Assembly: GCF_001273755.1 (NCBI RefSeq)
Contig: NZ_LGYA01000001.1
Location: 445,486 to 507,458 of the forward strand
Direction of reading: 5' to 3'
DNA: 61,973 bases
DNA from: Peribacillus butanolivorans
Lineage (GTDB): Bacteria > Bacillota > Bacilli > Bacillales > DSM-1321
The translations under genes were made by a program, and so were the position numbers. Of the stretch, positions 27,006-36,086 are shown piece by piece. Position 1 is the stretch's first letter, and every line of letters starts with the position of its first letter. The notes beneath the pieces are model-generated. The model did no database searches. It saw only the letters and a program-made list of their open reading frames with translations, and was not told where the DNA came from.

Positions 27006-27650
27006 TTATTGTTGTGTCTCCATTCGGTTTAAACAAAATTCTAAATCATTCTGCAGGTGTTCTTTCATTAACCGCTCCGCTTCGTCTCCGTTATGAAGAA
27101 GGATGGCCTTGTAAATATCATGATGTTCCTCAATCAAAAACGGCCGTTTATGATAGACAACTGTTTTCCGGAACAAATAAATAATGGACTGCATTCGGTC
27201 AATTATATCGATCATCATAGGATTGTTAGTTGCGCCTACAATAATATCATGAAATTCATTATTCGCTGACATTACTTCTTCCGTATTACCTGTGCTGCCA
27301 ATATCCACGCACTCTTTGAGCTTTACAAGCGCTTCTTCCGTCATGAAACTAGCACAATGGCGTGCTGCAAATCCTTCCAGTAATATTCGTACCTGAAAAA
27401 TATGACGAAGATCCATATCGCTTGGGTTCACAACGCGTTTTTGTTTAATAAGCCCTTCCTGTTCGAGTTTACGAATGGATTCACGCACTGGCGTCCGGCT
27501 AATACCAATTTCTTCTGCTAGCCTTTCCTCGACCAGCTTCGTTCCACGTTCTAATTCTCCGTTCAATATCCGATCTCTTATATATTCATAAGCCTGTACA
27601 TAGGCATGAACGTTATCTTTTTTTACCAATACAATCGTCTCCCGAATCAT
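27006..27650 (-). CDS. GntR family regulator, FadR/FCD subfamily
   Basis: A 214-residue regulator. The N-terminal winged HTH (about 20-75) has LVEERLAEEIGISRTPVRESIRKLEQEGLI, and the C-terminal FCD all-helical ligand domain (about 85-205) has metal-binding candidates (NEFHDIIVG, HHDIYKAIL). It is divergent from the acid-sugar operon starting at 27909. Three TGTATACA-like boxes, 21 bp apart, lie between them and fit the TNGTNNACNA operator rule of this family. It probably represses the operon and responds to an acid sugar (inference). Confidence 0.92.
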   Translation of the reverse strand: MIRETIVLVKKDNVHAYVQAYEYIRDRILNGELERGTKLVEERLAEEIGISRTPVRESIRKLEQEGLIKQKRVVNPSDMDLRHIFQVRILLEGFAARHCASFMTEEALVKLKECVDIGSTGNTEEVMSANNEFHDIIVGATNNPMMIDIIDRMQSIIYLFRKTVVYHKRPFLIEEHHDIYKAILLHNGDEAERLMKEHLQNDLEFCLNRMETQQ

Positions 27651-27709
27651 GATTTGTTCTTACCTTAAAGTATAAGTTTAAGTAGGGTTATTTAAAAGTA
27701 TAATTTTTT

Positions 27710-27759
27710 TGTATACATTTTTTTAAAAAATGTATACAAAATTATAAAAAATGTGTACA
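27710..27759. promoter_or_regulatory. Three GntR operator boxes at 21-bp spacing
   Basis: TGTATACA at 27710-27717 and 27731-27738 and TGTGTACA at 27752-27759. The first two are arms of a larger perfect palindrome (TTTGTATACA and TGTATACAAA). Equal 21-bp phasing puts all boxes on one face of the helix. Confidence 0.8.
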
Positions 27760-27775
27760 ATCGATTATAAGGTTT

Positions 27776-27789
27776 TGAAAACGCTTTAT
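27776..27789 (+). promoter_or_regulatory. Candidate CcpA cre site
   Basis: TGAAAACGCTTTAT matches the cre consensus TGWAARCGYTWWCW at 13 of 14 positions. It lies between the GntR boxes and the first gene of the operon, consistent with catabolite repression. Confidence 0.6.
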
Positions 27790-27908
27790 AAATCAAGTTT
27801 TGGGACTGAGCATTGGGAAAAGGTCCTCTCATATAAAAGTAGCTGCACTTAAGCAGTTTTGTCTAAAAAACACATTAAAAGTGTTATTAGAAGAAGGGGG
27901 AATTAGAA

Positions 27909-28799
27909 TTGATTAAAAAAATTGGATTTATTGGATTGGGTATCATGGGAAAACCAATGTCATTTAATTTACTTAAAGCAGGTTACGAATTAACTGTTTA
28001 CGATATTAATACGCAAACTGTGGAGGCGCTTGTAGAAGCAGGGGCAAAAGCAGGAACACCAACTGAAATGGGTGAGACATGTGATGTCATTATTACGATG
28101 CTGCCTGCTTCTCATCATGTGAAACAAGTCGTGCTTGGTGAAAATGGTATTTTGGAAACGGCTACAGAAGGAACGGTAATCATTGATATGAGCTCTATTT
28201 CACCGGTCGTATCGGTTGAAATTGCAAATGAAGCAGCTAAACAAGGTGTTGAAATGATGGATGCTCCGGTAAGCGGCGGTGAACCGAAAGCGGTCGACGG
28301 GACGCTGGCGATTATGGTTGGTGGAAAAGAAAGCGTATTCGAATCTGTTAAAGATGTCCTCCACTCTATAGGGACGGATGTTACATTAGTTGGCAAGAAT
28401 GGCAGCGGTGTCACAGCAAAATTGGCGAATCAAATTATCGTTAACCTAAACATCGCGGCTATGTCTGAAGCACTTGTTCTTGCAGCAAAAGCGGGAATTG
28501 ATGTGGAAAAAATGTACCATGCAATTCGCGGCGGTCTTGCTGGAAGCGCTGTACTCGATGCAAAGGTACCTCTTATTCTTGACAGGAACTTCGTAGCCGG
28601 AGGACGAATTGATATTAATTTAAAAGACATCACAAACGTAATGGAAACAGCTCATGAAATCGGAGTTCCACTTCCACTATCAAGCCAGCTTCTGGAAATT
28701 TTTCATGCGCTTAAAGTAGACGGCAAAGCGGGCGATGACCATGGCGGTATCGTGCAGTATTATGAAAAACTGGCAAACGTGGAAGTAAGGAGGGTGTAA
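27909..28799 (+). CDS. NAD-dependent beta-hydroxyacid dehydrogenase, threonate/tartronate type
   Basis: A 296-residue dehydrogenase. Rossmann motif GFIGLGIMGKPMSFNL is at about 5-20; DAPVSGGEPKAVDGTLAIMVGG near 118-139; catalytic lysine in GSGVTAKLANQI near 170. Relatives are L-threonate dehydrogenase and 2-hydroxy-3-oxopropionate reductase. AAGGGGG supports TTG 27909. Coupling to a DUF1537 kinase favours oxidation of a four-carbon (or similar) acid sugar at C2. It is the first gene of the GntR-regulated operon. It is also a functional paralogue of the broken gene at 24181. Confidence 0.9.
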   Translation: MIKKIGFIGLGIMGKPMSFNLLKAGYELTVYDINTQTVEALVEAGAKAGTPTEMGETCDVIITMLPASHHVKQVVLGENGILETATEGTVIIDMSSISPVVSVEIANEAAKQGVEMMDAPVSGGEPKAVDGTLAIMVGGKESVFESVKDVLHSIGTDVTLVGKNGSGVTAKLANQIIVNLNIAAMSEALVLAAKAGIDVEKMYHAIRGGLAGSAVLDAKVPLILDRNFVAGGRIDINLKDITNVMETAHEIGVPLPLSSQLLEIFHALKVDGKAGDDHGGIVQYYEKLANVEVRRV

Positions 28800-28800
28800 A

Positions 28801-30246
28801 TTGACAGTGACTTATTCAAACAATTTAAACGTAAAGAATACATTTGCCAATCTGCCGACAGTTCCGGATGAAATGGTTGTAAATGAACTACTCGCAAAGG
28901 AACTGCAAGATTTCAATAAAAAAATCATCGTTCTTGATGATGATCCAACGGGAGTTCAAACCGTTCACGGTATTTCCATTTATACAGATTGGTCGGCTGA
29001 AAGTATCGAAGCGGGATTCGCTGAAGAGAATTCAATGTTTTTCATTTTGACAAATTCGAGAGGCTTTACAGCTGCTGAAACTGAACAAGCGCATAAGGAA
29101 ATCGCAAATGTCATCCAGCACACAGCTAAAAAGCAAAACAAAGAATTCATCATTATCAGTCGTGGGGACTCAACGCTGCGTGGTCATTATCCTCTTGAAA
29201 CAGAGGTGTTGAAAGAGACGGTCGAAGCACAATCAGATATGCAGTTTGATGGAGAAGTCATCATGCCCTTTTTTAAAGAAGGCGGTCGCTTTACGATTAA
29301 TAACATTCATTACGTGCAGGATGAACATGCATTAGTGCCGGCTGGTGAAACTGAATTTGCGAAAGACAGGACATTTGGTTACAAATCGTCGCATCTCGGT
29401 GAATGGGCAGAAGAAAAGTCAAACGGAGCATTTAAAGCGGAAGATGCTGTGTATCTGTCGCTAGAAAGCATTCGGGATCTTGATATTGATGGATTAGTTA
29501 GTCAACTGATGGCAGTTAAAGATTTTAATAAGATCATTGTTAATGCGGTTGAATATGTTGATGCAAAAGTCGTGGTGATTGCATTAATCCGAGCCCTAAA
29601 AGCAGGCAAGCATTTCATGTTCCGGAGTGCAGCGGCTTTAACAAAAATCATCGGAGGCGTGAGTGACAAAGCACTTTTAACGAAAGAAGAACTTATGAAA
29701 GACCATTCTGATCATGGCGGTCTGATTATGATTGGCTCACATGTGAAAAAAACAACGGAGCAATTTGAAGCTCTTCAAACATGTAATTTCATTGAGTTCA
29801 TCGAATTCGATGTCCACCTCGTGCTGTATCCGGATAAGTTTGAAGCGGAAATTCAACGGATTATAGAGACGAGCGAGCAACTTATTCGTAAAGGCCAAAC
29901 GGTAGCAGTATATACGAAGCGGGAGCGTCTTGATCTTGGTGAAAACAAAAAAGAAGAAGAATTGAAGCTGTCAGTGAAGATTTCCGATGCTGTGACAAGC
30001 ATCGTCAAGCGTCTTGAAGTACGTCCAAGTTTTATTATTGCCAAAGGCGGCATTACCTCAAGTGATATAGGGACGAATGGCCTTAGCGTTAAGCGAGCAA
30101 CGGTAGCTGGTCAAATAAAGCCTGGTATTCCGGTCTGGTTGACTGGGAGCGAAAGCAAATTTCCTGGGATAGCTTATGTGATTTTTCCCGGAAATGTTGG
30201 GTCAAGAACAACCTTAAAAGAAGTGGCAGAACTGCTGCATCAGTAA
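28801..30246 (+). CDS. Four-carbon acid sugar kinase family (DUF1537)
   Basis: A 481-residue kinase of the OtnK/DtnK family, which phosphorylates 3-oxo-tetronates or tetronates. The N-terminal domain has VLDDDPTGVQTVHGI (about 41-55) and ISRGDSTLRGHYPLE (about 119-133); the C-terminal nucleotide-binding domain has FIIAKGGITSSDIG and FPGNVGS. TTG 28801 follows AAGGAGGG and lies one base after the dehydrogenase stop. It would act on the product of the dehydrogenase and pass a phosphorylated oxo-acid to the aldolase downstream. Confidence 0.92.
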   Translation: MTVTYSNNLNVKNTFANLPTVPDEMVVNELLAKELQDFNKKIIVLDDDPTGVQTVHGISIYTDWSAESIEAGFAEENSMFFILTNSRGFTAAETEQAHKEIANVIQHTAKKQNKEFIIISRGDSTLRGHYPLETEVLKETVEAQSDMQFDGEVIMPFFKEGGRFTINNIHYVQDEHALVPAGETEFAKDRTFGYKSSHLGEWAEEKSNGAFKAEDAVYLSLESIRDLDIDGLVSQLMAVKDFNKIIVNAVEYVDAKVVVIALIRALKAGKHFMFRSAAALTKIIGGVSDKALLTKEELMKDHSDHGGLIMIGSHVKKTTEQFEALQTCNFIEFIEFDVHLVLYPDKFEAEIQRIIETSEQLIRKGQTVAVYTKRERLDLGENKKEEELKLSVKISDAVTSIVKRLEVRPSFIIAKGGITSSDIGTNGLSVKRATVAGQIKPGIPVWLTGSESKFPGIAYVIFPGNVGSRTTLKEVAELLHQ

Positions 30247-30312
30247 GTTGAGCGGCATTTGCCGCTTACAAGGGAGATTGTAAGCGAATACAAATAGAAA
30301 GGCGGCATAGGC

Positions 30313-31161
30313 ATGCTTGTCAATACGAAAGAAATTCTTTCTGCAGCACAAAATGGGAAATATGGTGTTGCTGCGTTTAATGTATATAATCTCGAAACCG
30401 TACAGGCAGCGATTACTGTTGCAAAAAAAGAAAATCATCCGGTTATCATTGCTCTAGGAGAGCGATATTTTGATACGGTCGATGTGGAAGGCTTTGCAGC
30501 ATTAGTAAAAACACTCGCAGGGAAATCTTCCGTTCCAGTTTCTCTTCACCTTGATCATGCGTATGAAAAGGAATCGATTATTCGGGCAATCAGGTGCGGT
30601 TTTACATCGGTCATGTATGATGGTTCAAAATATGAACTTGCGGAAAATATCCGCCTTACAAAAGAAATCACGGAGATTGCACATATGGCGGGTGTCAGTG
30701 TAGAAGCTGAAATTGGATCGGTTGCCCGCGGCGCTTTTTCAGATGAAGAAGAAGGAGACGGCACATTGACAGATCCAAAGTCTGCTAAAGAGTTTGTCGA
30801 GGAAACAGACGTCGATTTTCTGGCTGCCTCAATCGGAACAGTACACGGGATGTACACAGGAAAACCGAATATTGACCTAGATCTATTAGAGGAGATTCGC
30901 CAGCTAGTTGGTATCCCTCTCGTTCTTCATGGCGGATCTGGTACACCAGACGAGATTATCAAGCAGGCTGTTGCAAGAGGGATATGCAAAGTAAATGTAA
31001 ATACAGAGGTATCGTTGGCGGCCACCTCGTATTTAAATCAGGCTTTTGAACAGGAACAGAAGGCGGCTCATCTATCGGCTATTATGGCGGGTATGCAAGA
31101 AGCGATGGAACCGGTCATGACGAAATTTGTCCGGTTACTTAAAAATTCAAACGTGATTTAG
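30313..31161 (+). CDS. Class II fructose-bisphosphate aldolase family protein
   Basis: A 282-residue zinc-dependent ketose-(bis)phosphate aldolase (KbaY/GatY/FbaA family). Zinc and catalytic motifs are present: LHLDHAYEKESI (about 77), VEAEIGSVARG (about 133), LHGGSGTPDEII (about 206) and KVNVNTEV (about 225). AAAGGCGGC precedes ATG 30313. Known tetronate operons use the decarboxylating class II aldolase OtnC here; this operon instead has an FBA-type aldolase, which would release dihydroxyacetone phosphate plus a small aldehyde (inference). Confidence 0.9.
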   Translation: MLVNTKEILSAAQNGKYGVAAFNVYNLETVQAAITVAKKENHPVIIALGERYFDTVDVEGFAALVKTLAGKSSVPVSLHLDHAYEKESIIRAIRCGFTSVMYDGSKYELAENIRLTKEITEIAHMAGVSVEAEIGSVARGAFSDEEEGDGTLTDPKSAKEFVEETDVDFLAASIGTVHGMYTGKPNIDLDLLEEIRQLVGIPLVLHGGSGTPDEIIKQAVARGICKVNVNTEVSLAATSYLNQAFEQEQKAAHLSAIMAGMQEAMEPVMTKFVRLLKNSNVI

Positions 31162-31241
31162 AAGAGAAGTGAAGTGAAAGAGTTGGCTGACGCTGGAGCA
31201 ACAACAGCCAACTCTCACTTAAAAGAAAAGGGGGATAAAAA

Positions 31242-32561
31242 ATGCCGATATTATCTATCTGTATAGGGGTTGCCCTATTGCTAGTATTTATGCTTGCTTT
31301 TAAATTAAACGCTTTCATATCCTTGCTTATTGTTTCCTTAGTAGTGGGGATCTTGGAAGGGATGACACCGAATGCTGCAATAGCATCCATCCAAAGTGGT
31401 TTGGGTGGAACGCTTGGTAATCTCACTATAATCATCGTCTTTGGTGCGATACTCGGTAAGTTGATGACCGATTCTGGTGGGGCCCAACGAATAGCGATGA
31501 CACTCATCAAAGCATTTGGGAAAAAGAGAGTTCAACTAGCTGCTGTTCTTACAGCTTCTGTTGTTGGGATCGCCCTTTTCTTTGAAACAGGAGTCGTCGT
31601 TTTGATTCCATTAGTATTTACGATTGCTATTGCAGCAGGAGTACCTGTATTGTATATCGGCATGCCTGTTATAGCTGCTCTTATCACGATGCATGGATTT
31701 GTTCCTCCACATCCAGGACCAACAGCGGTAGCCAGTGTATTTGAGGCAAATTTGGGTAAGACCTTAATATACGGGATCATCATTGCGATCCCTGCCATTA
31801 TTATTGGTGGGCCGTTATTTACGAAATTGTTTAAGAAAGAAGATTTGGAAGCGGATATTCCAAAAGAGCTATTTAACCCTAAAGAATTTAAAGAGGAAGA
31901 AATGCCAGGGTTTGTAACCAGTCTTCTTACATCCCTCATGCCGGTGATTCTGATAGCCATTAAAGTGTTTGTAGAAATCTTTATGCCTAAATCATCGATT
32001 ATGCCAGTTGTTGATTTTATAGGTAATCCGGCTGTGGCTCTTTTAATCTCTGTTATTCTTGCCATTTTTACCTTTGGTCTTAATCGAGGTAAAAAAATGA
32101 ATGAAATCATGAAATCCCTTACAGACTCGGTCAGCGGAATAGCTATGATTCTATTAATCATAGCTGGTGGCGGTGCGTTCAAACAAGTACTGATTGATAG
32201 TCATATTGATCAATATATCGCGGGTATCATGGCTGAATCAACGCTTTCTCCATTAATCCTTACTTGGCTAATAGCTGCTATCCTAAGGGTAGCAATTGGG
32301 TCTGCCACCGTAGCTGGTATGACTGCGGCTGGGATTGCAGCACCTCTTGTTGGGGCGACAGGTGTAAGTCCAGAACTTATGGTTTTAGCTGCTGGTGCAG
32401 GAAGTATAACTTTCTCTCATGTGAATGATGCAGGTTTTTGGATTTACAAGGAATACTTTAACCTTTCAATAGGTAAAACCATTAAAACCTGGTCCGTTAT
32501 GGTCACCATTATTTCCCTAGTAGGACTGGCTGGTGTACTCATCATCAATATGTTCTTATAA
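31242..32561 (+). CDS. GntP family permease
   Basis: A 439-residue gluconate:H+ symporter family protein with about 12-13 membrane segments. Family motifs include FGAILGKLMTDSGGAQRIA (about 67), GVVVLIPLVF (about 113), HGFVPPHPGPTAVAS (about 148) and GSITFSHVNDAGFW near the C-terminus. GGGGGAT precedes ATG 31242. It is the last gene of the acid-sugar operon and presumably imports its substrate. It is the intact counterpart of the frameshifted GntP at 22813. Confidence 0.93.
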   Translation: MPILSICIGVALLLVFMLAFKLNAFISLLIVSLVVGILEGMTPNAAIASIQSGLGGTLGNLTIIIVFGAILGKLMTDSGGAQRIAMTLIKAFGKKRVQLAAVLTASVVGIALFFETGVVVLIPLVFTIAIAAGVPVLYIGMPVIAALITMHGFVPPHPGPTAVASVFEANLGKTLIYGIIIAIPAIIIGGPLFTKLFKKEDLEADIPKELFNPKEFKEEEMPGFVTSLLTSLMPVILIAIKVFVEIFMPKSSIMPVVDFIGNPAVALLISVILAIFTFGLNRGKKMNEIMKSLTDSVSGIAMILLIIAGGGAFKQVLIDSHIDQYIAGIMAESTLSPLILTWLIAAILRVAIGSATVAGMTAAGIAAPLVGATGVSPELMVLAAGAGSITFSHVNDAGFWIYKEYFNLSIGKTIKTWSVMVTIISLVGLAGVLIINMFL

Positions 32562-32564
32562 TAG

Positions 32565-32612
32565 AAAACCCCTATTCTTTCTATAAAGTTATAGAAAGGA
32601 TAGGGGTTTTTT
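32565..32612 (+). terminator. Terminator of the acid-sugar operon
   Basis: AAAACCCCTATTCTTTCTATA pairs almost perfectly with TATAGAAAGGATAGGGG, then T6; loop AAGT. Confidence 0.93.
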
Positions 32613-32737
32613 ATGGTTCAACAAGAACTCTTTTATTTTCATCCATAATTTCGGCAAAGAATCCACAGGTTACTATATGAATCCTTTAAGTATTTACTTT
32701 TCGTTACGATATTAAGATGTCCAGCTAGTCTTTTTTC

Positions 32738-33196
32738 TTATCCCTTACTTTTAAGTTTTTTAAGAAATAAAATACCCCAATAGCCTATTAACACACCCAC
32801 TGTATTTAAAATTACATCGTCAATATCTGTGCTACAAAAAATTGAAAAACTTCAGCTATACAAGTGACACTTAGACCTAACAAAAATATTTTTTTAAAAG
32901 AAACTCATCTTTCCCAGATTAACGGCACGAAAAAAAACATTGGTGAAAATAAAAGCATATTTGCAGAAATATTCAAAAGTGATATACTGCCCCAATCGTC
33001 TACGTTCGCATTTAATTCAAAAAAATATTGATAGAGAGTGTGAAAAGGTATTAAATTTATTTTTGGAATATCACTTGATAAATCAAAATAGAGTTCACCT
33101 GTATCACTAATAATCCCCATATCCCATCTAGGAATGACTGTTTGTGAGGCTAAAACAACAATATATAAGACGAAAATTGTTAAAACTACCTCATTT
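32738..33196 (-). pseudogene. VanZ-like family protein, broken
   Basis: The minus strand reads SQTVIPRWDMGI, then INLIPFHTLYQYF, then NISANMLLFSPMFFF, the conserved core of VanZ-like proteins. A TGA follows LIWER; the same frame continues SFKKIFLLG...AEVFQFF; then a shift leads to DIDDVILNTVGVLIGYWG and the end. One nonsense and one frameshift are therefore present, and the start region is also unclear. VanZ-like proteins are membrane proteins linked to teicoplanin resistance or spore traits; this copy is dead. Confidence 0.8.
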
Positions 33197-33598
33197 TAAA
33201 CTTTTTATTTGTTTTTGTGTTTTTTAATAGTGCGACTATCATATATCCTATCATGTGCTTTATATACATAATTACTAAGCACATAGTTCCCCGCTTAACC
33301 TAAATCAATGAATATAGGTGGTTTACCACAATCTAACGGAATATGTGAAAATTTAGATGGAACTATTGTACACTATATATTGTATTTACAATATATAGAG
33401 AAAAAAGTAGCTCCAAAAAACAAGGGCTACTTAGTCATTATTTTTCCTAGCAGCTAAAATCACTAGGAGATGAAATAGCCACTAGAATATTTTCTGTTTA
33501 TAAGTTACCATTTGAAATTTGTTTCTTGGTCATTTTCCCTAATTTTGTTTTATGAAAAGTAATTGAGATAGTTGTTCAAACATGTCGGTAATGAGTAA
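33197..33598. other. Intergenic stretch with a perfect inverted repeat
   Basis: CTATATATTGT (33373-33383) and ACAATATATAG (33388-33398) form an 11-bp perfect palindrome with an ATTT loop. A hairpin AAGTAGC/GCTACTT follows at about 33406-33431. No coding frame is supported. Function unknown; the first could be an operator or transcript end. Confidence 0.5.
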
Positions 33599-33609
33599 TG
33601 GAGGTACTA

Positions 33610-34314
33610 ATGAAATACGAGGTTATATTATTCGATGTTGATGATACATTATTAGACTTTAGTATATCGGAAAAAAGGGCACTACATAGAGCCTTCCTTG
33701 AGTTCGGTTTACCTACAGGAGTCAAGGATTATGAAGCCTGTTATCAAGAGATTAGTAGGGTTTTATGGCGAGAATTGGAACAGGGACTTACTAATCTATC
33801 AGAACTGGGAGTGGAAAGATTTAAGAGGTTGTTCCTCAAGCATGAGCTTGACATCGAGGCAGAGATGTTCAGCCGTGTGTATCTTAACTATTTGAGTAAG
33901 GAAATCCATCTTATACAGGGAGCTGTGGAAGTTTGCGAGAATCTAGCAGATTGTCGTCTAGCTATTATTACTAATGGATTCACCGATGTGCAGACATCAA
34001 GAATTGGCGGTTCTCCTCTTAGCAATACTTTTGAGCATATTATAATTTCTCAAGAGGCGGGATTCCAGAAACCTGCAAAGGGTATTTTCGATTATGCGTT
34101 CTCTAAGTTACAGATTACAGACAAAGCTAAAGTTTTAATTGTGGGCGATTCTTTGACCTCCGATATTCAAGGAGGAATAGATTATGGGATTGACACCTGC
34201 TGGTTCAATCCGCATCAAAAGGAAAATAATCTAGGAATTAAGCCAACATATGAAATCTGTAAGCTGATAGATCTTATGCAGGTTGTAGAAAGTAAAGTAG
34301 TGGAGAGATTTTAA
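33610..34314 (+). CDS. YjjG-type HAD phosphatase (noncanonical pyrimidine nucleotidase)
   Basis: A 234-residue HAD hydrolase. Motif I is LFDVDDTLLDF (about 6-16), motif II IITNGF (about 117), motif III lysine in GFQKPAKGIF (about 154), and motif IV IVGDSLTSDIQGG (about 176). The cap domain is of the C1 helical type. The frame is open from 33598, but GGAGGT at 33600-33605 fits ATG 33610. Relatives dephosphorylate pyrimidine 5'-nucleotides and damaged analogues. It is monocistronic. Confidence 0.9.
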   Translation: MKYEVILFDVDDTLLDFSISEKRALHRAFLEFGLPTGVKDYEACYQEISRVLWRELEQGLTNLSELGVERFKRLFLKHELDIEAEMFSRVYLNYLSKEIHLIQGAVEVCENLADCRLAIITNGFTDVQTSRIGGSPLSNTFEHIIISQEAGFQKPAKGIFDYAFSKLQITDKAKVLIVGDSLTSDIQGGIDYGIDTCWFNPHQKENNLGIKPTYEICKLIDLMQVVESKVVERF

Positions 34315-34567
34315 GTGAACCTTTTAAAAAGAGTTGATTGGAAGAGTTTATTCTGACAGTAGAATGTTAGATTTTTGGGAGTATAACAGGAAAGATTGAT
34401 TACCTGTTTTTCTAATTATAAGCAAGATAAGGAATGACTAAAACAAGTATGGGTGTGTTAGTTTTTTATAAAGGAACCCCTGTCCCGATTTATATATATA
34501 AGCCGATTTCCTTAAGTTTAAGAATCATCGGCTCCTATTTTTTTAGATAGGGTTGCGTAGCGTCAGG

Positions 34568-35080
34568 CTATTCTCTTGGCAAGGTATTAGATTGCTTCAC
34601 TTCCATTTGAATGGTCTGGAAGGGTTCTTTTCCAAAGAAAGCTTGAGCTCTTTTAGCCATTTCATTTAACATCACGTCATTTTCAATTAATTCCCCCCTG
34701 ATACGGTCTATCAATTGTAGGGCGTTAGGTCCTGTGATTTGCTTTGCTACACGCTCAAGGAGAACTTTAGTATCAACCGAGTATTTGTGTGCGAAGCTGT
34801 GACACATCACCATATTTTTCCGAAGTGTATAAGAATATTCACTTGTAAAAGCCCTTCGGATGCATCCGCGTGTCCCGGCGTAACCGTATGAAATCTCGGA
34901 AGCGGCCCGATAAAAAAGAACCATTCCATCCGCGTGACTGGATTCTGGGTGCAACCGAAGTTCACTTATCAACGAAATTAAATGTTGAACCACTATTTTA
35001 GCTGACTCCGTTGTTTTCCACCATTCCATCAAATGTTGGTGATCTTCCATACTTATTTCCATGGGTTGTGAATTAGGCAA
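34568..35080 (-). CDS. Unknown protein B of a paralogous pair
   Basis: A 170-residue, mostly helical protein I do not recognise. It shares with the upstream gene a core around residues 57-75 (FYRAASEISYGYAGTRGCI against HASVADIGYGFDAVRGTI), a similarly placed FFGKE/FLGPE near residue 148, and a closing LPR/IPR. TTG 35080 has AAGGAGAG upstream. It lies 18 bases after the other gene of the pair, so they are cotranscribed. The conserved YGxxxxRG suggests a shared function or heteromer; no enzyme family can be named. Confidence 0.7.
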   Translation of the reverse strand: MPNSQPMEISMEDHQHLMEWWKTTESAKIVVQHLISLISELRLHPESSHADGMVLFYRAASEISYGYAGTRGCIRRAFTSEYSYTLRKNMVMCHSFAHKYSVDTKVLLERVAKQITGPNALQLIDRIRGELIENDVMLNEMAKRAQAFFGKEPFQTIQMEVKQSNTLPRE

Positions 35081-35098
35081 TATGCTCTTCTCTCCTTC

Positions 35099-35605
35099 CT
35101 ATAGACGTGGGATTGCTTGAATATTCTGGATCCTTGCATGACTGATCTTCCATTCAGGTCCAAGAAAGGCTTTGCCGAGACGTATCGCTTCTTTGATTGA
35201 TTCTGCGATTTGGCAGTTTAAATATCTACTTTGTTCAATTAAATAAAAAGTATCCGGCTTCGCACCTTTTACTGCTAGTTCAAAATTAGGGTTTAATTGT
35301 TTTTCGCTAATACGTAGTGTATCCAGTTCAAACACAAGCATATCCTTTGCAAGAGAAATGGATTCTCCTTGATGTATCCTCATGATTGTTCCACGTACTG
35401 CATCAAATCCGTAGCCAATATCAGCTACTGAAGCGTGGTAAGGATTAAGCCCCGGTGCAGTCCGGATGGATGGAATATCTCGAAAACCTGTGGTAATGGA
35501 ACAAACAACTTCTTTAGCAGCTAGACCTTTTTCTAAGGTATTATCAATGGCTTCAAGATAAAAATCCCTTTGATTGGAATTCATCCCCGTAAAAGTAGAT
35601 GTCAT
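35099..35605 (-). CDS. Unknown protein A of a paralogous pair
   Basis: A 168-residue soluble protein and first gene of the pair. Conserved stretch PYHASVADIGYGFDAVRGTI lies at about 55-74, with FLGPEWKISHARIQNIQAIPRL at the end. No signal peptide or membrane segment is seen. ATG 35605 is preceded by a GGGGG tract. The pair lies downstream of, and in the same direction as, a sigma-54 activator gene, with a terminator between. A link to the activator's regulon or to the ureohydrolase operon is possible but unproven. Confidence 0.7.
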   Translation of the reverse strand: MTSTFTGMNSNQRDFYLEAIDNTLEKGLAAKEVVCSITTGFRDIPSIRTAPGLNPYHASVADIGYGFDAVRGTIMRIHQGESISLAKDMLVFELDTLRISEKQLNPNFELAVKGAKPDTFYLIEQSRYLNCQIAESIKEAIRLGKAFLGPEWKISHARIQNIQAIPRL

Positions 35606-36086
35606 TCATTTGTTTCCCCCTTAGCATTATATGATTAGGATTTTAAATCCTAAATCTTGAAACTAATGATCTTGCTCTACTGTTAAGAAATATACTCCCT
35701 TGAATAAGATTATATTTCAATGTATTCAAAAATAATTAGTCGGAAGTTTTTGAGTCAACTGGACTAGATTTAAAACAAAATAGCAGACCATGCCCATTTT
35801 CGGCACTACCCAAAAAGAAAAAAGCCTGGCAGAAGTTCTGGATTGGTTACCCGCAGCTGCAAGGCTTTTCTTTTACTCAAAATAGGTATGTGAATGTAAA
35901 TTTTTTATATCAATTTACATTCAGTATTCTTCTTTGCTACCTATTCATTCTTTATGTGTCATATCAGAATGATAACAAGTTCATGGTCACTCTTATTCTA
36001 ATCCGAATTACCACACACGCAAGCTAGGAGACAGGGAGTAGTTGCTTGAAAAAGACTGAATTAATAAGCTTGTAACAAGATATCAT
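35606..36086. other. Intergenic stretch with a terminator
   Basis: AT-rich and without a supported gene. On the minus strand it holds the hairpin at 35813-35877 and must hold the promoter for the paralogous pair; I could not place -35/-10 boxes with confidence. No sigma-54 motif was seen here. Confidence 0.4.
35813..35877 (-). terminator. Terminator downstream of the sigma-54 activator
   Basis: On the minus strand AAAAGAAAAGCCT and AGGCTTTTTTCTTTTT form long arms around an internal GCAG..CTGC stem. It ends the 36087-37490 transcript. Confidence 0.7.

Noticed and set aside
31532..32182. 216-codon minus-strand open frame inside the GntP gene
   Set aside because: Composition is the mirror of a hydrophobic membrane gene; no start signal; the GntP family match on the other strand is clear.
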